Shown here: positions 31,521-41,992 of the stretch, one piece after another
How the letters are laid out: the number at the start of each line of letters is the position of its first letter
Position numbering within the stretch: the first letter of the stretch is position 1
Assembly: GCF_002742285.1 (NCBI RefSeq)
Contig: NZ_MDGM01000003.1
Location: 124,001-188,000 of the forward strand
DNA length: 64,000 bases
Direction: 5' to 3'
Source: Paramylibacter kogurei
GTDB taxonomy: Bacteria; Pseudomonadota; Alphaproteobacteria; Rhodobacterales; Rhodobacteraceae
Notes under the pieces: model-generated
The model's input: only the letters and a program-made list of their open reading frames with translations
What the model was told of the DNA's origin: nothing
Databases searched by the model: none
Translations under genes and position numbers: made by a program

Positions 31521-32132
31521 ATGGGACGTGGTGCTCGGACACAAAAAACAGTCGAACAGACGCGGCGCTGTATCAGCACCGCGGCTGATTTGCCAAAATC
31601 GGAAATGATCCGATTTGTGCTTTCTCCCGATGGCGTGGTCACGCCTGATCTGGCGGAACGTCTGCCTGGGCGTGGCATTTGGGTATCGGCAACACGCGAC
31701 GCACTGCAAAAAGCAATTGACAAAAAATTGTTCTCGCGCGGCGCAAAAGCACAAGCAACAGTTCCGGAAAATCTGCTATCATTGGTGGATCAACTGTTGG
31801 CAAAGCGTATTGCCGATCTTATATCTTTGGCACGGCGCAGCGGTGATGCAATGATGGGTTTTGAAACCGTCAAAGGTGCGTTGGTATCGGGCAAAGCGCG
31901 GGTTTTAATCCAAGCATTTGACGGCTCTGTCGGCCAGAAACAGAAATTACGCCCGCCAGAAGGGCGATATACTTACATCTCTTGTCTGACTTCTCCCGAA
32001 TTGGGTTTGGCATTTGGACGAGACTATGCGATACACGCGGCGCTAACAGGCAGAGGACTCAGTAAACGGGTTGTCGCCGATGCAGTTCGCCTCGCAGGTA
32101 TCCGCGCTAGCGATAAATCAGGTGAAAGCTGA
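31521..32132 (+). CDS. ylxR: YlxR/DUF448 RNA-binding protein with L7Ae-like C-terminal domain
   Basis: 203 aa. N-terminal YlxR domain (RRCISTAADLPKSEMIRFVLSPDG, LPGRGIWVSA) fused to an L7Ae/L30e-like domain (LLAKRIADLISLARRSGDAMMGFETVKGAL), the usual alphaproteobacterial fusion. Lies between nusA and infB with short gaps. Role in translation or RNA metabolism is inferred from location and fold. Confidence 0.92.
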   Translation: MGRGARTQKTVEQTRRCISTAADLPKSEMIRFVLSPDGVVTPDLAERLPGRGIWVSATRDALQKAIDKKLFSRGAKAQATVPENLLSLVDQLLAKRIADLISLARRSGDAMMGFETVKGALVSGKARVLIQAFDGSVGQKQKLRPPEGRYTYISCLTSPELGLAFGRDYAIHAALTGRGLSKRVVADAVRLAGIRASDKSGES

Positions 32133-32163
32133 ATTTTTTCAGCATTGAAAGGTTAAAGTACGA

Positions 32164-34641
32164 ATGAGCGACGATAAAAAACCATTGGGCCTTGGCGGTG
32201 GACGCCCGTCTTCGGGCCGCGTAAAGCAAAGCTTTTCCCACGGCCGCAGCAAATCTGTGGTTGTCGAGAAAAAACGTAAACGCGTAATCGTACCTGGCAA
32301 AGGTGGCCCTGCGGGTGCACAAGCACAGAAAGCCGCGGGCATTTCTGATGGCGAAATGGAACGTCGTCGCAAGGCACTAGAAGCCGCGCAAGCCCAAGAG
32401 GCAGAACGCGCCGCCAAAGAGGCAGCCGAAACCAAAGAACGCGAAGAAGAACGCGCCGCCCGTCGCCGTGAACGCGATGAAAAAGCGCGCGAAGAAGAAG
32501 AAATCGCACGCAAATTACGCGAACGCGAAGAAGAGAATAACGCACCAAAACCAGAACCCAAAGCAGAAGAAAAACCTGCTGCGAAAAAGGCTGTTGCGAA
32601 AAAGGATGAACCCGTTGCCGCCGATCCCGCAGCCGCACAAGCGGCAGAGGCACGCGGCCCAGCACGCGGTCCCGCAGCAAAACGCGAAACACCCCGTGAC
32701 GATAAAAAACAACAACGCCCGTCCAAAGGTGGCGAAGATCGTCGTCGTTCAGGCAAACTGACAATTAACCAAGCATTGCGCGGTGGTGACGGTGGGCGTC
32801 AACGTTCATTGGCATCGATCAAACGCAAACAAGAACGCCAACGCCGTGAAATGGCAGGCGGTCAGCAAGAGCGCGAAAAGGTTGTTCGCGACGTGCAATT
32901 GCCACCAGCGATTACCGTCCAAGAATTGGCAAACCGCATGGCGGAAAAAACCAATGCTGTGGTCAAGGCTTTGATGACCAACGGTATCATGGCAACACAA
33001 AACGAAACGATTGATGCGGATACCGCGGAATTGATCGTCGAAGAATTCGGCCACAAAGTTGTGCGCGTTTCAGACGCCGATGTTGAAGATGCGATTCAAG
33101 CAATTGAAGATGCGCCTGAAACATTGCAACCACGCGCACCTGTGATCACGATCATGGGTCACGTTGACCACGGTAAAACATCTGTATTGGATGCTTTGCG
33201 TAAAACCAACGTTGTTTCAGGCGAAGCAGGCGGCATTACCCAACACATCGGTGCGTATCAAATTACCACTGATGATGGGACGTTGTTGTCATTCCTTGAT
33301 ACACCTGGTCACGCGGCATTTACATCTATGCGTGCGCGTGGTGCACAAGTGACAGACATTGTTGTTCTGGTTGTTGCCGCAAACGATGGTGTTATGCCCC
33401 AAACAATCGAAGCGATTGCGCACTCCAAGGCCGCTGGCGTTCCAATGATCGTTGCGATCAACAAAATGGACGTGGTCGGCGCCGATCCAAACCGTGTGCG
33501 CACAGAATTGTTGCAACACGAAGTGATCGTAGAAGGCATGTCAGGTGAAGTTCAAGATGTGGAAATTTCCGCATTGAACGGCACTGGTCTGGATAAACTG
33601 CTTGAGGCAATCGCGCTTCAAGCGGAAATTCTGGAATTGAAAGCCAACCCAGATCGCGACGCACAAGGTGCCGTGATCGAGGCGAAACTGGACACAGGCC
33701 GCGGCCCCGTTGCAACCGTATTGGTACAAGCGGGTACATTACGCAAAGGTGACATTTTCGTTGTTGGTGAACAATTCGGACGCGTTCGCGCATTGATCAA
33801 TGATCAAGGTGATATTGTTGACGAAGCTGGCCCATCTGTACCAGTAGAGGTTTTAGGCCTAAACGGCACACCAGAAGCTGGCGATGTTTTGAACGTCGTT
33901 GAATCAGAAGCCAAAGCACGCGAAATCGCCGATTACCGTATTGGTGTTGCCAAAGACAACCGCGCTGCGGTTGGTGCAGGTACAACACTTGATCAATTGA
34001 TGGCCAAGGCAAAAGAAGACGAAAACGTTTCCGAATTGCCAATCGTTATCAAGGCAGATGTTCAAGGTTCAACCGAAGCAATCGTTCAAGCGATGGAAAA
34101 AGTCGGCAACGACGAAGTCCGCGTACGCGTATTGCATTCTGGTGTTGGCGCAATCACAGAGTCCGATGTCACATTGGCAGAGGCATCTGGCGCACCAATC
34201 ATCGGATTTAACGTACGTGCAAACGCACCTGCGCGAAATGCTGCAAACCAAAAAGGTGTGGAAATCCGTTATTATTCCATCATCTATAACCTTGTTGATG
34301 ATATCAAAGCGGCGGCATCTGGTCTGTTGTCAGCGGAAATCAAAGAAACATTCATTGGTTATGCGACAATCAAAGAAGTATTCAAAATCACAGGTGTTGG
34401 CAAAATCGGTGGCTGTGAAGTTACCGAAGGCGTTGCACGCCGTTCCGCAGGTGTTCGCCTGTTGCGCGACAACGTGGTGATCCACGAAGGCAAGCTGAAA
34501 ACTCTGAAACGTTTCAAAGACGAAGTGAAAGAGGTTCAAGGCGGCCAAGAATGTGGTATGGCATTTGAAAACTACGAAGACATTCGCGAAGGCGACGTGA
34601 TCGAGATTTTCGAAACCGAAGAAATCGAACGTTCACTGTAA
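32164..34641 (+). CDS. infB: Translation initiation factor IF-2
   Basis: 825 aa. A highly charged Lys/Glu/Arg/Ala N-terminal region (1-230), IF2N-type segment, then the GTPase domain: G1 GHVDHGKT at 332-340, G3 DTPGH, G4 NKMD, followed by domains II-IV. Places initiator tRNA on the 30S subunit. The repetitive N-terminus creates long non-coding frames on the other strand. Confidence 0.97.
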   Translation: MSDDKKPLGLGGGRPSSGRVKQSFSHGRSKSVVVEKKRKRVIVPGKGGPAGAQAQKAAGISDGEMERRRKALEAAQAQEAERAAKEAAETKEREEERAARRRERDEKAREEEEIARKLREREEENNAPKPEPKAEEKPAAKKAVAKKDEPVAADPAAAQAAEARGPARGPAAKRETPRDDKKQQRPSKGGEDRRRSGKLTINQALRGGDGGRQRSLASIKRKQERQRREMAGGQQEREKVVRDVQLPPAITVQELANRMAEKTNAVVKALMTNGIMATQNETIDADTAELIVEEFGHKVVRVSDADVEDAIQAIEDAPETLQPRAPVITIMGHVDHGKTSVLDALRKTNVVSGEAGGITQHIGAYQITTDDGTLLSFLDTPGHAAFTSMRARGAQVTDIVVLVVAANDGVMPQTIEAIAHSKAAGVPMIVAINKMDVVGADPNRVRTELLQHEVIVEGMSGEVQDVEISALNGTGLDKLLEAIALQAEILELKANPDRDAQGAVIEAKLDTGRGPVATVLVQAGTLRKGDIFVVGEQFGRVRALINDQGDIVDEAGPSVPVEVLGLNGTPEAGDVLNVVESEAKAREIADYRIGVAKDNRAAVGAGTTLDQLMAKAKEDENVSELPIVIKADVQGSTEAIVQAMEKVGNDEVRVRVLHSGVGAITESDVTLAEASGAPIIGFNVRANAPARNAANQKGVEIRYYSIIYNLVDDIKAAASGLLSAEIKETFIGYATIKEVFKITGVGKIGGCEVTEGVARRSAGVRLLRDNVVIHEGKLKTLKRFKDEVKEVQGGQECGMAFENYEDIREGDVIEIFETEEIERSL

Positions 34642-34650
34642 CGCTGGGCA

Positions 34651-35475
34651 TCAACCAAGCGTACGACAACGATCCAAAATGGCCCGCAGAATCTGTGGGT
34701 CATTTTCATTTGTCAGATGTTCATGACACAGCCAATAAATATATTTTTGAAATTCGGGGCGATCACGCCGTGCACGATTATACGTTTTGCGTAATCGTTC
34801 GTCTTCGTACACTTTGCGGCTAATGTGGTGAAACGCCGAACGCGCATATTGCACCGTATGTTTTCCATGAAACATCGCCTGTAAATTCACCGTTTGGTTT
34901 TGTGTAACCACATACCGACAAGAATCCAAAAGCCGATCAATCGCAGCGTTGGAAAAGCTCACCCGATCATTCAAATCAAACGGGCGAATGGTTGCGTATT
35001 TTTCGTGATGCAAATCACTACCCGTTGCTCCGTGAATGACCACTTGGCGTTCAGGTTCCATTTCCAAAACATCCGAAATAATGCGCGTGGTATCAACGGC
35101 GGCACCGCTGTCAATCAGACCCAGATTTTCACCCAAAACCACCAACACAAAATCATCAAATCCAAATGGGTGATTGAATGGTTTGATCGCTTCTGCGCAT
35201 TGCATTTCATAAAACTTTGACGCCGTTTCAAAATCAACCGAATGATGATCAAATGCGGTGTTTGACAATGTGGTTTCGCCATGGGGTAAACAACGATCAA
35301 TCAACCAAAACCCACCAAAAGCGTGACCAATTTTTAGGTTAAGCCCATCATCAACAACCCCATCAGACACCAAAACGTGAAGCCCCGCATCGCGCAACAC
35401 ATCCCCACAGGACTTGAGAAATGGCACGGCATCCATATCTGTGTTAGGTGGCAATAAAAGGTTTACCTGATCCAC
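34651..35475 (-). CDS. Hypothetical protein, possibly KpsC/KpsS-like capsule synthesis fold
   Basis: 274 aa from GTG 35475 (AAGGG about 10 bases upstream); longer frames would run into hslV and are unlikely. The segment RQVVIHGATGSDLHHEKYA ... LLDSCRYVVTQNQTVNLQAMFHGKHTVQYARSAFHHI resembles the part of capsule-polysaccharide proteins (KpsC/KpsS) where a buried region checks for a Kdo or sugar substrate; this is a fold impression, not a search result. No signal peptide or membrane span. It faces away from hslV and its end is 9 bases from infB's end. Confidence 0.55.
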   Translation of the reverse strand: MDQVNLLLPPNTDMDAVPFLKSCGDVLRDAGLHVLVSDGVVDDGLNLKIGHAFGGFWLIDRCLPHGETTLSNTAFDHHSVDFETASKFYEMQCAEAIKPFNHPFGFDDFVLVVLGENLGLIDSGAAVDTTRIISDVLEMEPERQVVIHGATGSDLHHEKYATIRPFDLNDRVSFSNAAIDRLLDSCRYVVTQNQTVNLQAMFHGKHTVQYARSAFHHISRKVYEDERLRKTYNRARRDRPEFQKYIYWLCHEHLTNENDPQILRAILDRCRTLG

Positions 35476-35553
35476 GTGATGATGACCCTTTGCAACAAGC
35501 GTTGTTTTCGCTTGTAAGGATTCGTATAACTTGGCCAAACGAAAGGCAATCTT

Positions 35554-36114
35554 ATGAGCGAAGAAACAAAATTTCCCGGATGGCACGGCACCACAATTGT
35601 TGGTGTGAAAAAGGGAAACGAGGTCGTGTTGGCAGGCGATGGTCAGGTCAGCCTTGGACCAACCGTGATCAAAGGCTCCGCCCGCAAGGTGCGTCGCATT
35701 TCACCCGGTGGGTTTGATGTGGTTTGTGGTTTTGCTGGTTCAACAGCCGATGCATTCACCCTGTTGGAACGCCTAGAGGCAAAACTAGAGACATCGCCCG
35801 GTCAATTGGCAAAGGCATCCGTTGAATTGGCCAAAGATTGGCGCATGGATAAATATCTGCGCAATTTAGAGGCCATGCTCATCGTGACCGACGGTTCCGA
35901 TTTATTCGTGATCACCGGTGCGGGCGATGTGTTGGAACCCGAAAATGATATCGCAGCAATCGGATCTGGTGGCAATTTTGCATTGGCCGCCGCACGCGCC
36001 CAAATGGACAGCGACAAAGACGCCGAAACAATCGCCCGTCGTGCGCTCGAAATCGCAGCAGAAATCTGTGTTTACACCAACGGCAATATGACAGTGGAAA
36101 AAATAAGCAAATGA
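35554..36114 (+). CDS. hslV: ATP-dependent protease subunit HslV
   Basis: 186 aa. Threonine peptidase of the HslUV proteasome-like complex. Twelve residues precede the catalytic threonine: cleavage after G12 exposes T13 in the TTIVGV motif; [22 protein letters not shown] follows. Overlaps hslU by four bases. Confidence 0.96.
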   Translation: MSEETKFPGWHGTTIVGVKKGNEVVLAGDGQVSLGPTVIKGSARKVRRISPGGFDVVCGFAGSTADAFTLLERLEAKLETSPGQLAKASVELAKDWRMDKYLRNLEAMLIVTDGSDLFVITGAGDVLEPENDIAAIGSGGNFALAAARAQMDSDKDAETIARRALEIAAEICVYTNGNMTVEKISK

Positions 36115-37418
36115 CCGACCTAACACCACGTGAAATCGTATCTGAACTTGACCGTTTTATCATCGGACAAAACGATGCCAAACGCGCCGTTGCCGTGGCA
36201 CTGCGCAACCGCTGGCGCCGCAAATTGTTGGATGACGATCTGCGCGACGAGGTTTACCCAAAAAACATCCTGATGATCGGGCCAACAGGCGTTGGTAAAA
36301 CCGAAATCAGCCGCCGTTTGGCAAAACTGGCCAAGGCACCATTTCTGAAAGTCGAAGCGACCAAATTTACAGAAGTTGGATATGTTGGCCGCGACGTGGA
36401 ACAAATCGTGCGCGATCTGGTTGATGCCGCCATCATCATGATCCGCGAAGACAAACGTGAAACGGTAAAAGCCAACGCCCATAGCAATGCCGAAGAACGT
36501 GTATTGGATGCGATTTGTGGCGAAGATTCTGGCGATAAAACCCGCGATATGTTTCGCAAAAAATTGCGCGATGGCATGTTGGATGACAAAGAAATCGAAC
36601 TGGACCTTGCGGATAATAGCAACCCCATGTCGATGTTTGAAATTCCAGGGCAACCGGGCGCCAATATGGGCATGATGAATCTTGGTGATATGCTTGGTAA
36701 AATTGGTGGCGGGCGCACACAGCGGCGCAAAATGACTGTCGCTGAATCATACAAGCTCTTGATCACAGAAGAGGCCGATAAATTGGTCGATCAAGAAACC
36801 GTCACCAAAGAGGCAGTAGATGCCGTTGAACAAAACGGTATCGTATTCTTGGATGAAATCGACAAGGTCTGTGCACGTGCAGATGCGCGTGGTGCGGATG
36901 TTTCACGCGAAGGCGTGCAGCGCGATCTGCTCCCCTTGATCGAGGGCACAACCGTTTCCACCAAACATGGCCCCGTGAAAACCGACCATATTCTGTTCAT
37001 CGCATCGGGTGCGTTTCACATTGCAAAACCATCTGATCTGTTACCAGAGCTACAGGGGCGTTTGCCCATTCGTGTGGAACTGCGCGCATTAACCGAACAA
37101 GATTTCGTGCGCATCTTAACCGAAACCGACAACGCGCTTACACGTCAATACGAAGCCTTGATGAAAACCGAAGGCGTTGATGTGAAATTCGACGACAGCG
37201 GTATTGCCGCGATCGCCAAAATTGCCGCCGATGTGAACCAATCCGTTGAAAATATCGGTGCGCGTCGTTTGTATACCATCATCGAACGCGTGTTCGAAGA
37301 ATTGGGTTTCTCTGCACCTGATCGTTCAGGCGAAACCGTCACCGTTGATAAGGCATATGTCGAAGATCATTTGGGCGAACTGGCCAAGGCCACCGATGTT
37401 TCACGATATGTTTTGTAA
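36111..37418 (+). CDS. hslU: HslUV unfoldase ATPase subunit HslU
   Basis: 435 aa. AAA+ ATPase that unfolds substrates for HslV. Walker [10 protein letters not shown] (about 57-65), pore loop GYVGRDVE, intermediate domain at about 110-240, Walker [11 protein letters not shown], and a C-terminal tail ending SRYVL, which in the family docks into HslV. ATGA overlap with hslV ensures coupled synthesis. Confidence 0.96.
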   Translation: MTDLTPREIVSELDRFIIGQNDAKRAVAVALRNRWRRKLLDDDLRDEVYPKNILMIGPTGVGKTEISRRLAKLAKAPFLKVEATKFTEVGYVGRDVEQIVRDLVDAAIIMIREDKRETVKANAHSNAEERVLDAICGEDSGDKTRDMFRKKLRDGMLDDKEIELDLADNSNPMSMFEIPGQPGANMGMMNLGDMLGKIGGGRTQRRKMTVAESYKLLITEEADKLVDQETVTKEAVDAVEQNGIVFLDEIDKVCARADARGADVSREGVQRDLLPLIEGTTVSTKHGPVKTDHILFIASGAFHIAKPSDLLPELQGRLPIRVELRALTEQDFVRILTETDNALTRQYEALMKTEGVDVKFDDSGIAAIAKIAADVNQSVENIGARRLYTIIERVFEELGFSAPDRSGETVTVDKAYVEDHLGELAKATDVSRYVL

Positions 37419-37493
37419 CGCTGCGTCAAACGCGTTCTTGCCAATCTGAATTCATTGCGTAAGCTTCCCCAAAATTCATTGGGAGAGGTTAAC

Positions 37494-38366
37494 ATGAAAA
37501 TCGGGTTTATCGGGCTTGGCAATATGGGCGGGCCTATGGCGCATAATCTGGCGGTGGCTGGGCATGATGTATCTGGCTTTGACACTGCAGGCGTTAAAAT
37601 TGACGGTGTAACATCTGTTGATACTGCGCAAGCGGCGGTGGTGGGTGCGGATGTGGTGATCACGATGTTACCCAACGGTGCAATTTTGCGTGCGGTTGCG
37701 GATCAAATCATTCCTGAAATGAAAACAGGTGCTGTATTTGTCGATTGTTCCACAGTGGATGTTGATTCCGCACGTGCCGTTGCAGAACAGGCAAATGCCG
37801 CAGGGCTTGGTGCGATTGACGCTCCCGTGTCAGGTGGCATTGGTGGTGCAACAAATGGCACCCTTACATTTATGGCTGGTGGTGGCGCGGATGCATTCGC
37901 CACAGCCGCGCCCTTGTTGGAAATCATGGGGCAGAAATCCGTGCATTGCGGCGAAAGCGGCGCCGGACAAGCAGCAAAGATTTGCAACAATATGATCCTT
38001 GGCATCACCATGATCGGAACCTGCGAAGCATTTGCCTTGGCGGATAAACTTGGGCTTGATCGTCAAAAAATGTTTGATGTTGTTTCCACATCATCTGGCT
38101 ATTCATGGTCAATGAATGCCTACTGCCCCGCACCAGGTGTTGGCCCAGATAGCCCCGCTGACAATGATTACAAACCAGGGTTTGCTGCCGAGTTGATGTT
38201 AAAAGATTTGCGTCTGTCACAACAGGCGGCAGAAAGCGCGGATGCCGCAACGCCACTGGGCCAAGCAGCAACCGATTTATATGCGCAATTTGTTGAAAAC
38301 GAAGATGGGCTTGGCATGGATTTTTCCGCCATGTTGCCACGGTTTTCAAAACTTGGCCGAGGCTAG
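37494..38366 (+). CDS. mmsB: 3-hydroxyisobutyrate dehydrogenase
   Basis: 290 aa from ATG 37494 with a GGGAGAGG ribosome site. NAD-dependent step of valine breakdown. Rossmann motif IGFIGLGNMGGPMA, signature DAPVSGGIGGATNGTLTFM, and catalytic lysine in GQAAKICNNM. Ends LGRG with TAG at 38364-38366, in the same frame as the transporter that follows. Tartronate semialdehyde reductase is the main alternative in this family. Confidence 0.9.
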   Translation: MKIGFIGLGNMGGPMAHNLAVAGHDVSGFDTAGVKIDGVTSVDTAQAAVVGADVVITMLPNGAILRAVADQIIPEMKTGAVFVDCSTVDVDSARAVAEQANAAGLGAIDAPVSGGIGGATNGTLTFMAGGGADAFATAAPLLEIMGQKSVHCGESGAGQAAKICNNMILGITMIGTCEAFALADKLGLDRQKMFDVVSTSSGYSWSMNAYCPAPGVGPDSPADNDYKPGFAAELMLKDLRLSQQAAESADAATPLGQAATDLYAQFVENEDGLGMDFSAMLPRFSKLGRG

Positions 38367-38417
38367 ATTATTCTACCGTTCATAAAGTCTAACGCGCGCT
38401 GGTTATCCGCCGGCGCG

Positions 38418-39581
38418 TTGTTAACCTTTGCCTCTTGCTTTGGGCAAACTTTTTTCATCTCTATCTTCGCCAAAGATATCATGGCGCATTACACCCTGAG
38501 CAATGGCGAATGGGGTGGGATTTATGCAATGGGAACGATGGCCAGTGGATTTTTGATGATCTGGGTTGGTGGTTTAACCGACTTTTTCCGGGCGCGAACA
38601 TTGGCCGTCTTTTTTCTGGTCGCAATTTCAGCAAGCTGTTTGGCGATGGCCTTTAACAATGCGGTGTGGTTATTGCCTGTCATCATTTTCGCTCTGCGCT
38701 TTTGTGGACAAGGCATGTTATCCCACATCAGCGCGGTCGCCATGTCACGTTGGTTCACCCAAAACCGTGGCAAGGCATTATCCATCGCAACACTTGGATT
38801 TTCCGCAGCAGAGGCAACATTACCCATTTTATTTGTGGCTTTGTTGGCGATCACCGCTTGGCAAAACCTATGGATATTGGCCAGTTTTTTTGCATTACTA
38901 TTCATCCCCGTATTATTGGTGTTGTTGGCACAAGAACGCACACCACAATCGGATGCGCAAACGAATGAATCCAGCGTTGGATTGCGTGCACGCCAATGGA
39001 CGCGACCACAGGTTTTGAAACACTGGTTGTTTTGGATGATTCTGCCCAGCGCAATGGCCCCGCCCACATTTGGCACAGCGCTATTTTTTCAACAGGTTCA
39101 TTTGGCAGAGGTAAAAGGCTGGGGTCATGTAAATTTTGTAGCACTTTTCCCGATTTACACCATCAGCACAATTTGTGTGATGTTGGTATATGGCTGGGCG
39201 GTTGATCGCTGGGGTGCTGCTAAATTATTACCATTATACCAACTCCCCATGGCGGCGGCTTTTTTTGTGTTTGGCTACTTTGACGGGTATATTTTCGCAC
39301 TGATCGGATTGTTGTTGATGGCCTTGATGCAAGGGGGGCAATCCACAATTTTGGCGGCTGTCTGGGCGGAATATTATGGCACACGTCATCTTGGATCAAT
39401 CAAAGCGCTCGCCGCGGCCTTCACCGTTTTTGGATCTGCCATTGGGCCGTTTGTAACGGGGTATTTTATTGATGCCGGATATTCTATGCCCCAACAAATG
39501 CCATTTTATGCGGTCATGATAATTGGTGCATGTGCATTGGCACATCTAGCCAGCAAACGCGCATTTAACGAATCCGTCTAA
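38418..39581 (+). CDS. Major facilitator superfamily transporter
   Basis: About 12 hydrophobic segments; the motif WVGGLTDFFRARTLAVFF fits the loop 2-3 MFS signature. Start uncertain: TTG 38418 is the first usual start codon but falls inside the first membrane segment, and the first ATG (38481) is deeper still. The in-frame codons between the mmsB TAG and 38418 (FIKSNARWLSAGA) read like a genuine N-terminus, so translation may begin at a non-standard codon (ATT 38367/38370) or by coupling. Substrate unknown. Confidence 0.75.
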   Translation: MLTFASCFGQTFFISIFAKDIMAHYTLSNGEWGGIYAMGTMASGFLMIWVGGLTDFFRARTLAVFFLVAISASCLAMAFNNAVWLLPVIIFALRFCGQGMLSHISAVAMSRWFTQNRGKALSIATLGFSAAEATLPILFVALLAITAWQNLWILASFFALLFIPVLLVLLAQERTPQSDAQTNESSVGLRARQWTRPQVLKHWLFWMILPSAMAPPTFGTALFFQQVHLAEVKGWGHVNFVALFPIYTISTICVMLVYGWAVDRWGAAKLLPLYQLPMAAAFFVFGYFDGYIFALIGLLLMALMQGGQSTILAAVWAEYYGTRHLGSIKALAAAFTVFGSAIGPFVTGYFIDAGYSMPQQMPFYAVMIIGACALAHLASKRAFNESV

Positions 39582-40158
39582 GATAAACATACCAAGCACC
39601 TGTGCCACCGTGGCGTTGTTGCGCGGGCGTTACCTGTAACACAAGATGGTTGAGCGCTGGGCTGCGCAACCAATCTGGCAGGCTTTGGCGCAATACGCCG
39701 CCCTTGGGGCGATTAAATTCATCAACGCCATGCGTGCGCCCCTTACCCGTAATCACCAAAATCATTCTCAGGCCCGCAACGTGGCTTTGGCGAATGAACA
39801 TTGTGATACGTTTTTGCGCCTGATCATATGTCATACCATGCAGATCAAGCGTTGCCTCGATTTCCATTTTGCCTTTCATCAGGCGTTGGAAATTGCGTTT
39901 ATCCATATTCGGGGATGTTTTTGCTGGGGCTTCACGAAAATCTGGGCCCGACCCTTTGATAGATTCAACAACTTTTTCACCAATATGAAATGGCTGAATT
40001 GGCGGCTGTGTGATTGGTGTTGTTGCGCGCAAATTCTTGGTCGTTTTTATCGGTTTTGGAATAATCTTGCGTGGTGATAGGGGTTTCACACCATCTGCAA
40101 CCTGTTTCCAAATTGCGATGTCATCGCTACTGAGCCCTTTGTTTTTTTTCCGCACCAT
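39565..40158 (-). CDS. Smr/MutS2-like domain protein
   Basis: 197 aa. An N-terminal low-complexity half is followed by a small MutS-related domain: LDLHGMTYDQAQKRITMFI, VITGKGRTHG, GGVLRQSLPDWL. Smr domains in other proteins cut nucleic acid structures; the role here is unproven. ATG lies three bases after the mltA stop region, so the two are probably co-transcribed. Confidence 0.87.
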   Translation of the reverse strand: MVRKKNKGLSSDDIAIWKQVADGVKPLSPRKIIPKPIKTTKNLRATTPITQPPIQPFHIGEKVVESIKGSGPDFREAPAKTSPNMDKRNFQRLMKGKMEIEATLDLHGMTYDQAQKRITMFIRQSHVAGLRMILVITGKGRTHGVDEFNRPKGGVLRQSLPDWLRSPALNHLVLQVTPAQQRHGGTGAWYVYLRRIR

Positions 40159-40161
40159 TTT

Positions 40162-41220
40162 TCAACCTTCTGGAAAAATGCGGCGCACCGCCTCGAGCGG
40201 TAATAAAACAAACATACGCCCTGATGATCGTGTGCGCCCCGCAATTTTACCCGCGGATTTACCAGTGCCGTAATATATATCGGCGCGTTGCAATCCCTTG
40301 ATCGCGGAACCAACATCTTGGGCAATCATCAAACGGCGCATCGGATCGCGCCCTCGTTTGTCAATCCAAACGGGTGCACCAAGCGGGGTATAAATCGGGT
40401 CAACGGCGATGGATCGTTCCGGTGTGATTGACACCTGCATCGCACCAATCGGACCATCATTTTTGTTTAGCGATTTGATTTCACGAAAAAACACAAACCC
40501 TGGATTATGCGCCAATAACTCGTTGCCTGCAGCTGGATTTTTCCGCACCCAGTTTTTTATTTTTTGTGCGGATACTTGATGCAGATTCATCGTACCGCGC
40601 CGCACCAATTCTTTGCCAATCGATTTATATTTATGTCCGTTAAACCCTGCGTATCCAACACGAATACCTGTTCCGTTTGGAAACTTGATCCGGCCCGATC
40701 CCTGAATTTGTAAAAAGAATGCTTCGACTGGATCATCAAGATACGCAATTTCCAATCCGCGCCCATCCAATATTCCCGTTTGTATTTCCGCGCGTGTTTT
40801 CCATACCTCGCCCTGTTTTATTTCAGGTGGCATACGATAGATTGGATATTGGTATTTTCCCCCGCGCATTCGTGACCCGGCAATTTCAGGTTCGTAATAA
40901 CCAGTGAATTTTGCGCTGGTTTCTTCGCCAACAAGAACGGGGTGAAACAAGGTTTCGAAAAACTGTTTCGCATCAGGGTTGGATTTTGCGATATGGCAAA
41001 TCGGTTTCCAAACATCAGCATCAAAAAAATGTGCTGTGCGTGCCTTGGAACAGGTTTTTTGAAATGCCCTTAGCGCCGCTGCATGATCATCCGTTTCCCA
41101 CCCTTTCAGCGCAGAAAACGGAACCTTTCGCAATGACGCCCCGTTGGCGGGCGTTTCCGCGTGAACATTTGCTGGCGCAATAATCAGCGCCAAGCCAAGG
41201 ATCAGGCGTGCAACAATCAT
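40162..41220 (-). CDS. mltA: Membrane-bound lytic murein transglycosylase A
   Basis: 352 aa with a cleavable signal peptide of about 21 residues (ending NVHA) and no lipobox cysteine, so the enzyme may be soluble. MltA barrel with YYEPEIAGSR and IGVGYAGF-like patterns and the 3D domain MIAQDVGSAIKG...RADIYYGTG holding the catalytic aspartate. Cuts peptidoglycan glycan strands. ATGA overlap with the Tim44-like gene. Confidence 0.92.
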   Translation of the reverse strand: MIVARLILGLALIIAPANVHAETPANGASLRKVPFSALKGWETDDHAAALRAFQKTCSKARTAHFFDADVWKPICHIAKSNPDAKQFFETLFHPVLVGEETSAKFTGYYEPEIAGSRMRGGKYQYPIYRMPPEIKQGEVWKTRAEIQTGILDGRGLEIAYLDDPVEAFFLQIQGSGRIKFPNGTGIRVGYAGFNGHKYKSIGKELVRRGTMNLHQVSAQKIKNWVRKNPAAGNELLAHNPGFVFFREIKSLNKNDGPIGAMQVSITPERSIAVDPIYTPLGAPVWIDKRGRDPMRRLMIAQDVGSAIKGLQRADIYYGTGKSAGKIAGRTRSSGRMFVLLPLEAVRRIFPEG

Positions 41221-41882
41221 CCGCCCGTTTCAACCAATTCCCAGTTGGGATCATCGCTGCCCATGGTGCGTGCAAATGTCCATTCGTCGCGCTGGCGTTT
41301 GATTGCGGTTTTATCGCCTTCGATAATTTCATCGGCTTCGTTTTTCACAACGGATGTCAATTCACATTCAAAGAATACCGTGATTTCACCCGTTTTCGTG
41401 GCGCCATCAAAGCTTGCGTCTTTAAGCTCCATTTGGCGAATACCAACGAATTGTGCGTCAACCTTCAGACCTTGTTCTTGGCGCGCGTCGATCACGGATT
41501 TAAAGCTGTCATATGCATCTTCGGACAAGAACATTTGCAATGTTTCCAAATCGTCGCCTTCAAATGCCATCAGGATCATTTCATAGGCTTGGCGCGAACC
41601 TGCTAAAAATTCATCCACTGTAAACGATGGCTCTGCGCGTTTCATTGCGGCCAATGCCTTGCCCGCCATGGATTTTACATCAACGTGATCAGCGATATCG
41701 GCATCAACTCCACCATCCAAAACGGTTAAATCTGGCCCTTTGCGATTGCTTGCGGCGGATTTTGCAGTTGGATCGTTTTTGGGTTCAAACCCATCACGCG
41801 TGCCCAAAACACTGCGCAGTTTCAGAATAAGAAACACTGCGATAATCGCCAATACAATCAGTTGTGTACTTGCAGAGCCCAT
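41217..41882 (-). CDS. Tim44-like domain protein (TimA-type)
   Basis: 221 aa from ATG 41882 with GAAGAGG five bases upstream. N-terminal membrane anchor (about 5-22, LIVLAIIAVFLILKLRSVLG) and a C-terminal Tim44 fold (FTVDEFLAGSRQAYEMILMAFEGDDLETLQMFLSED). Bacterial Tim44-like proteins of alphaproteobacteria are relatives of the mitochondrial import motor component; the function here is not settled. Divergent from fxsA. Confidence 0.88.
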   Translation of the reverse strand: MGSASTQLIVLAIIAVFLILKLRSVLGTRDGFEPKNDPTAKSAASNRKGPDLTVLDGGVDADIADHVDVKSMAGKALAAMKRAEPSFTVDEFLAGSRQAYEMILMAFEGDDLETLQMFLSEDAYDSFKSVIDARQEQGLKVDAQFVGIRQMELKDASFDGATKTGEITVFFECELTSVVKNEADEIIEGDKTAIKRQRDEWTFARTMGSDDPNWELVETGG

Positions 41883-41992
41883 TTTAACCTCTTCACATTT
41901 GCGCAATCACCCTGTTGCATCGCGCCCTTTGCTCCTATCTAAGTCACATGGCGGGCTTAGTCCACTAAACTGACGTAAAATTGAGGTGTCCC

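Noticed and set aside
32139-32764. Long open frames on the strand opposite the infB N-terminus
   Set aside because: They mirror the Lys/Glu/Ala-rich codons of IF-2 and encode Ser/Arg/Ala low-complexity sequence with no family.
36899-36914. parS-like TGTTTCACGCGAAGGC inside hslU
   Set aside because: The right half is not palindromic, and it lies about 12.5 kb from the three perfect sites; it is explained by the coding sequence.
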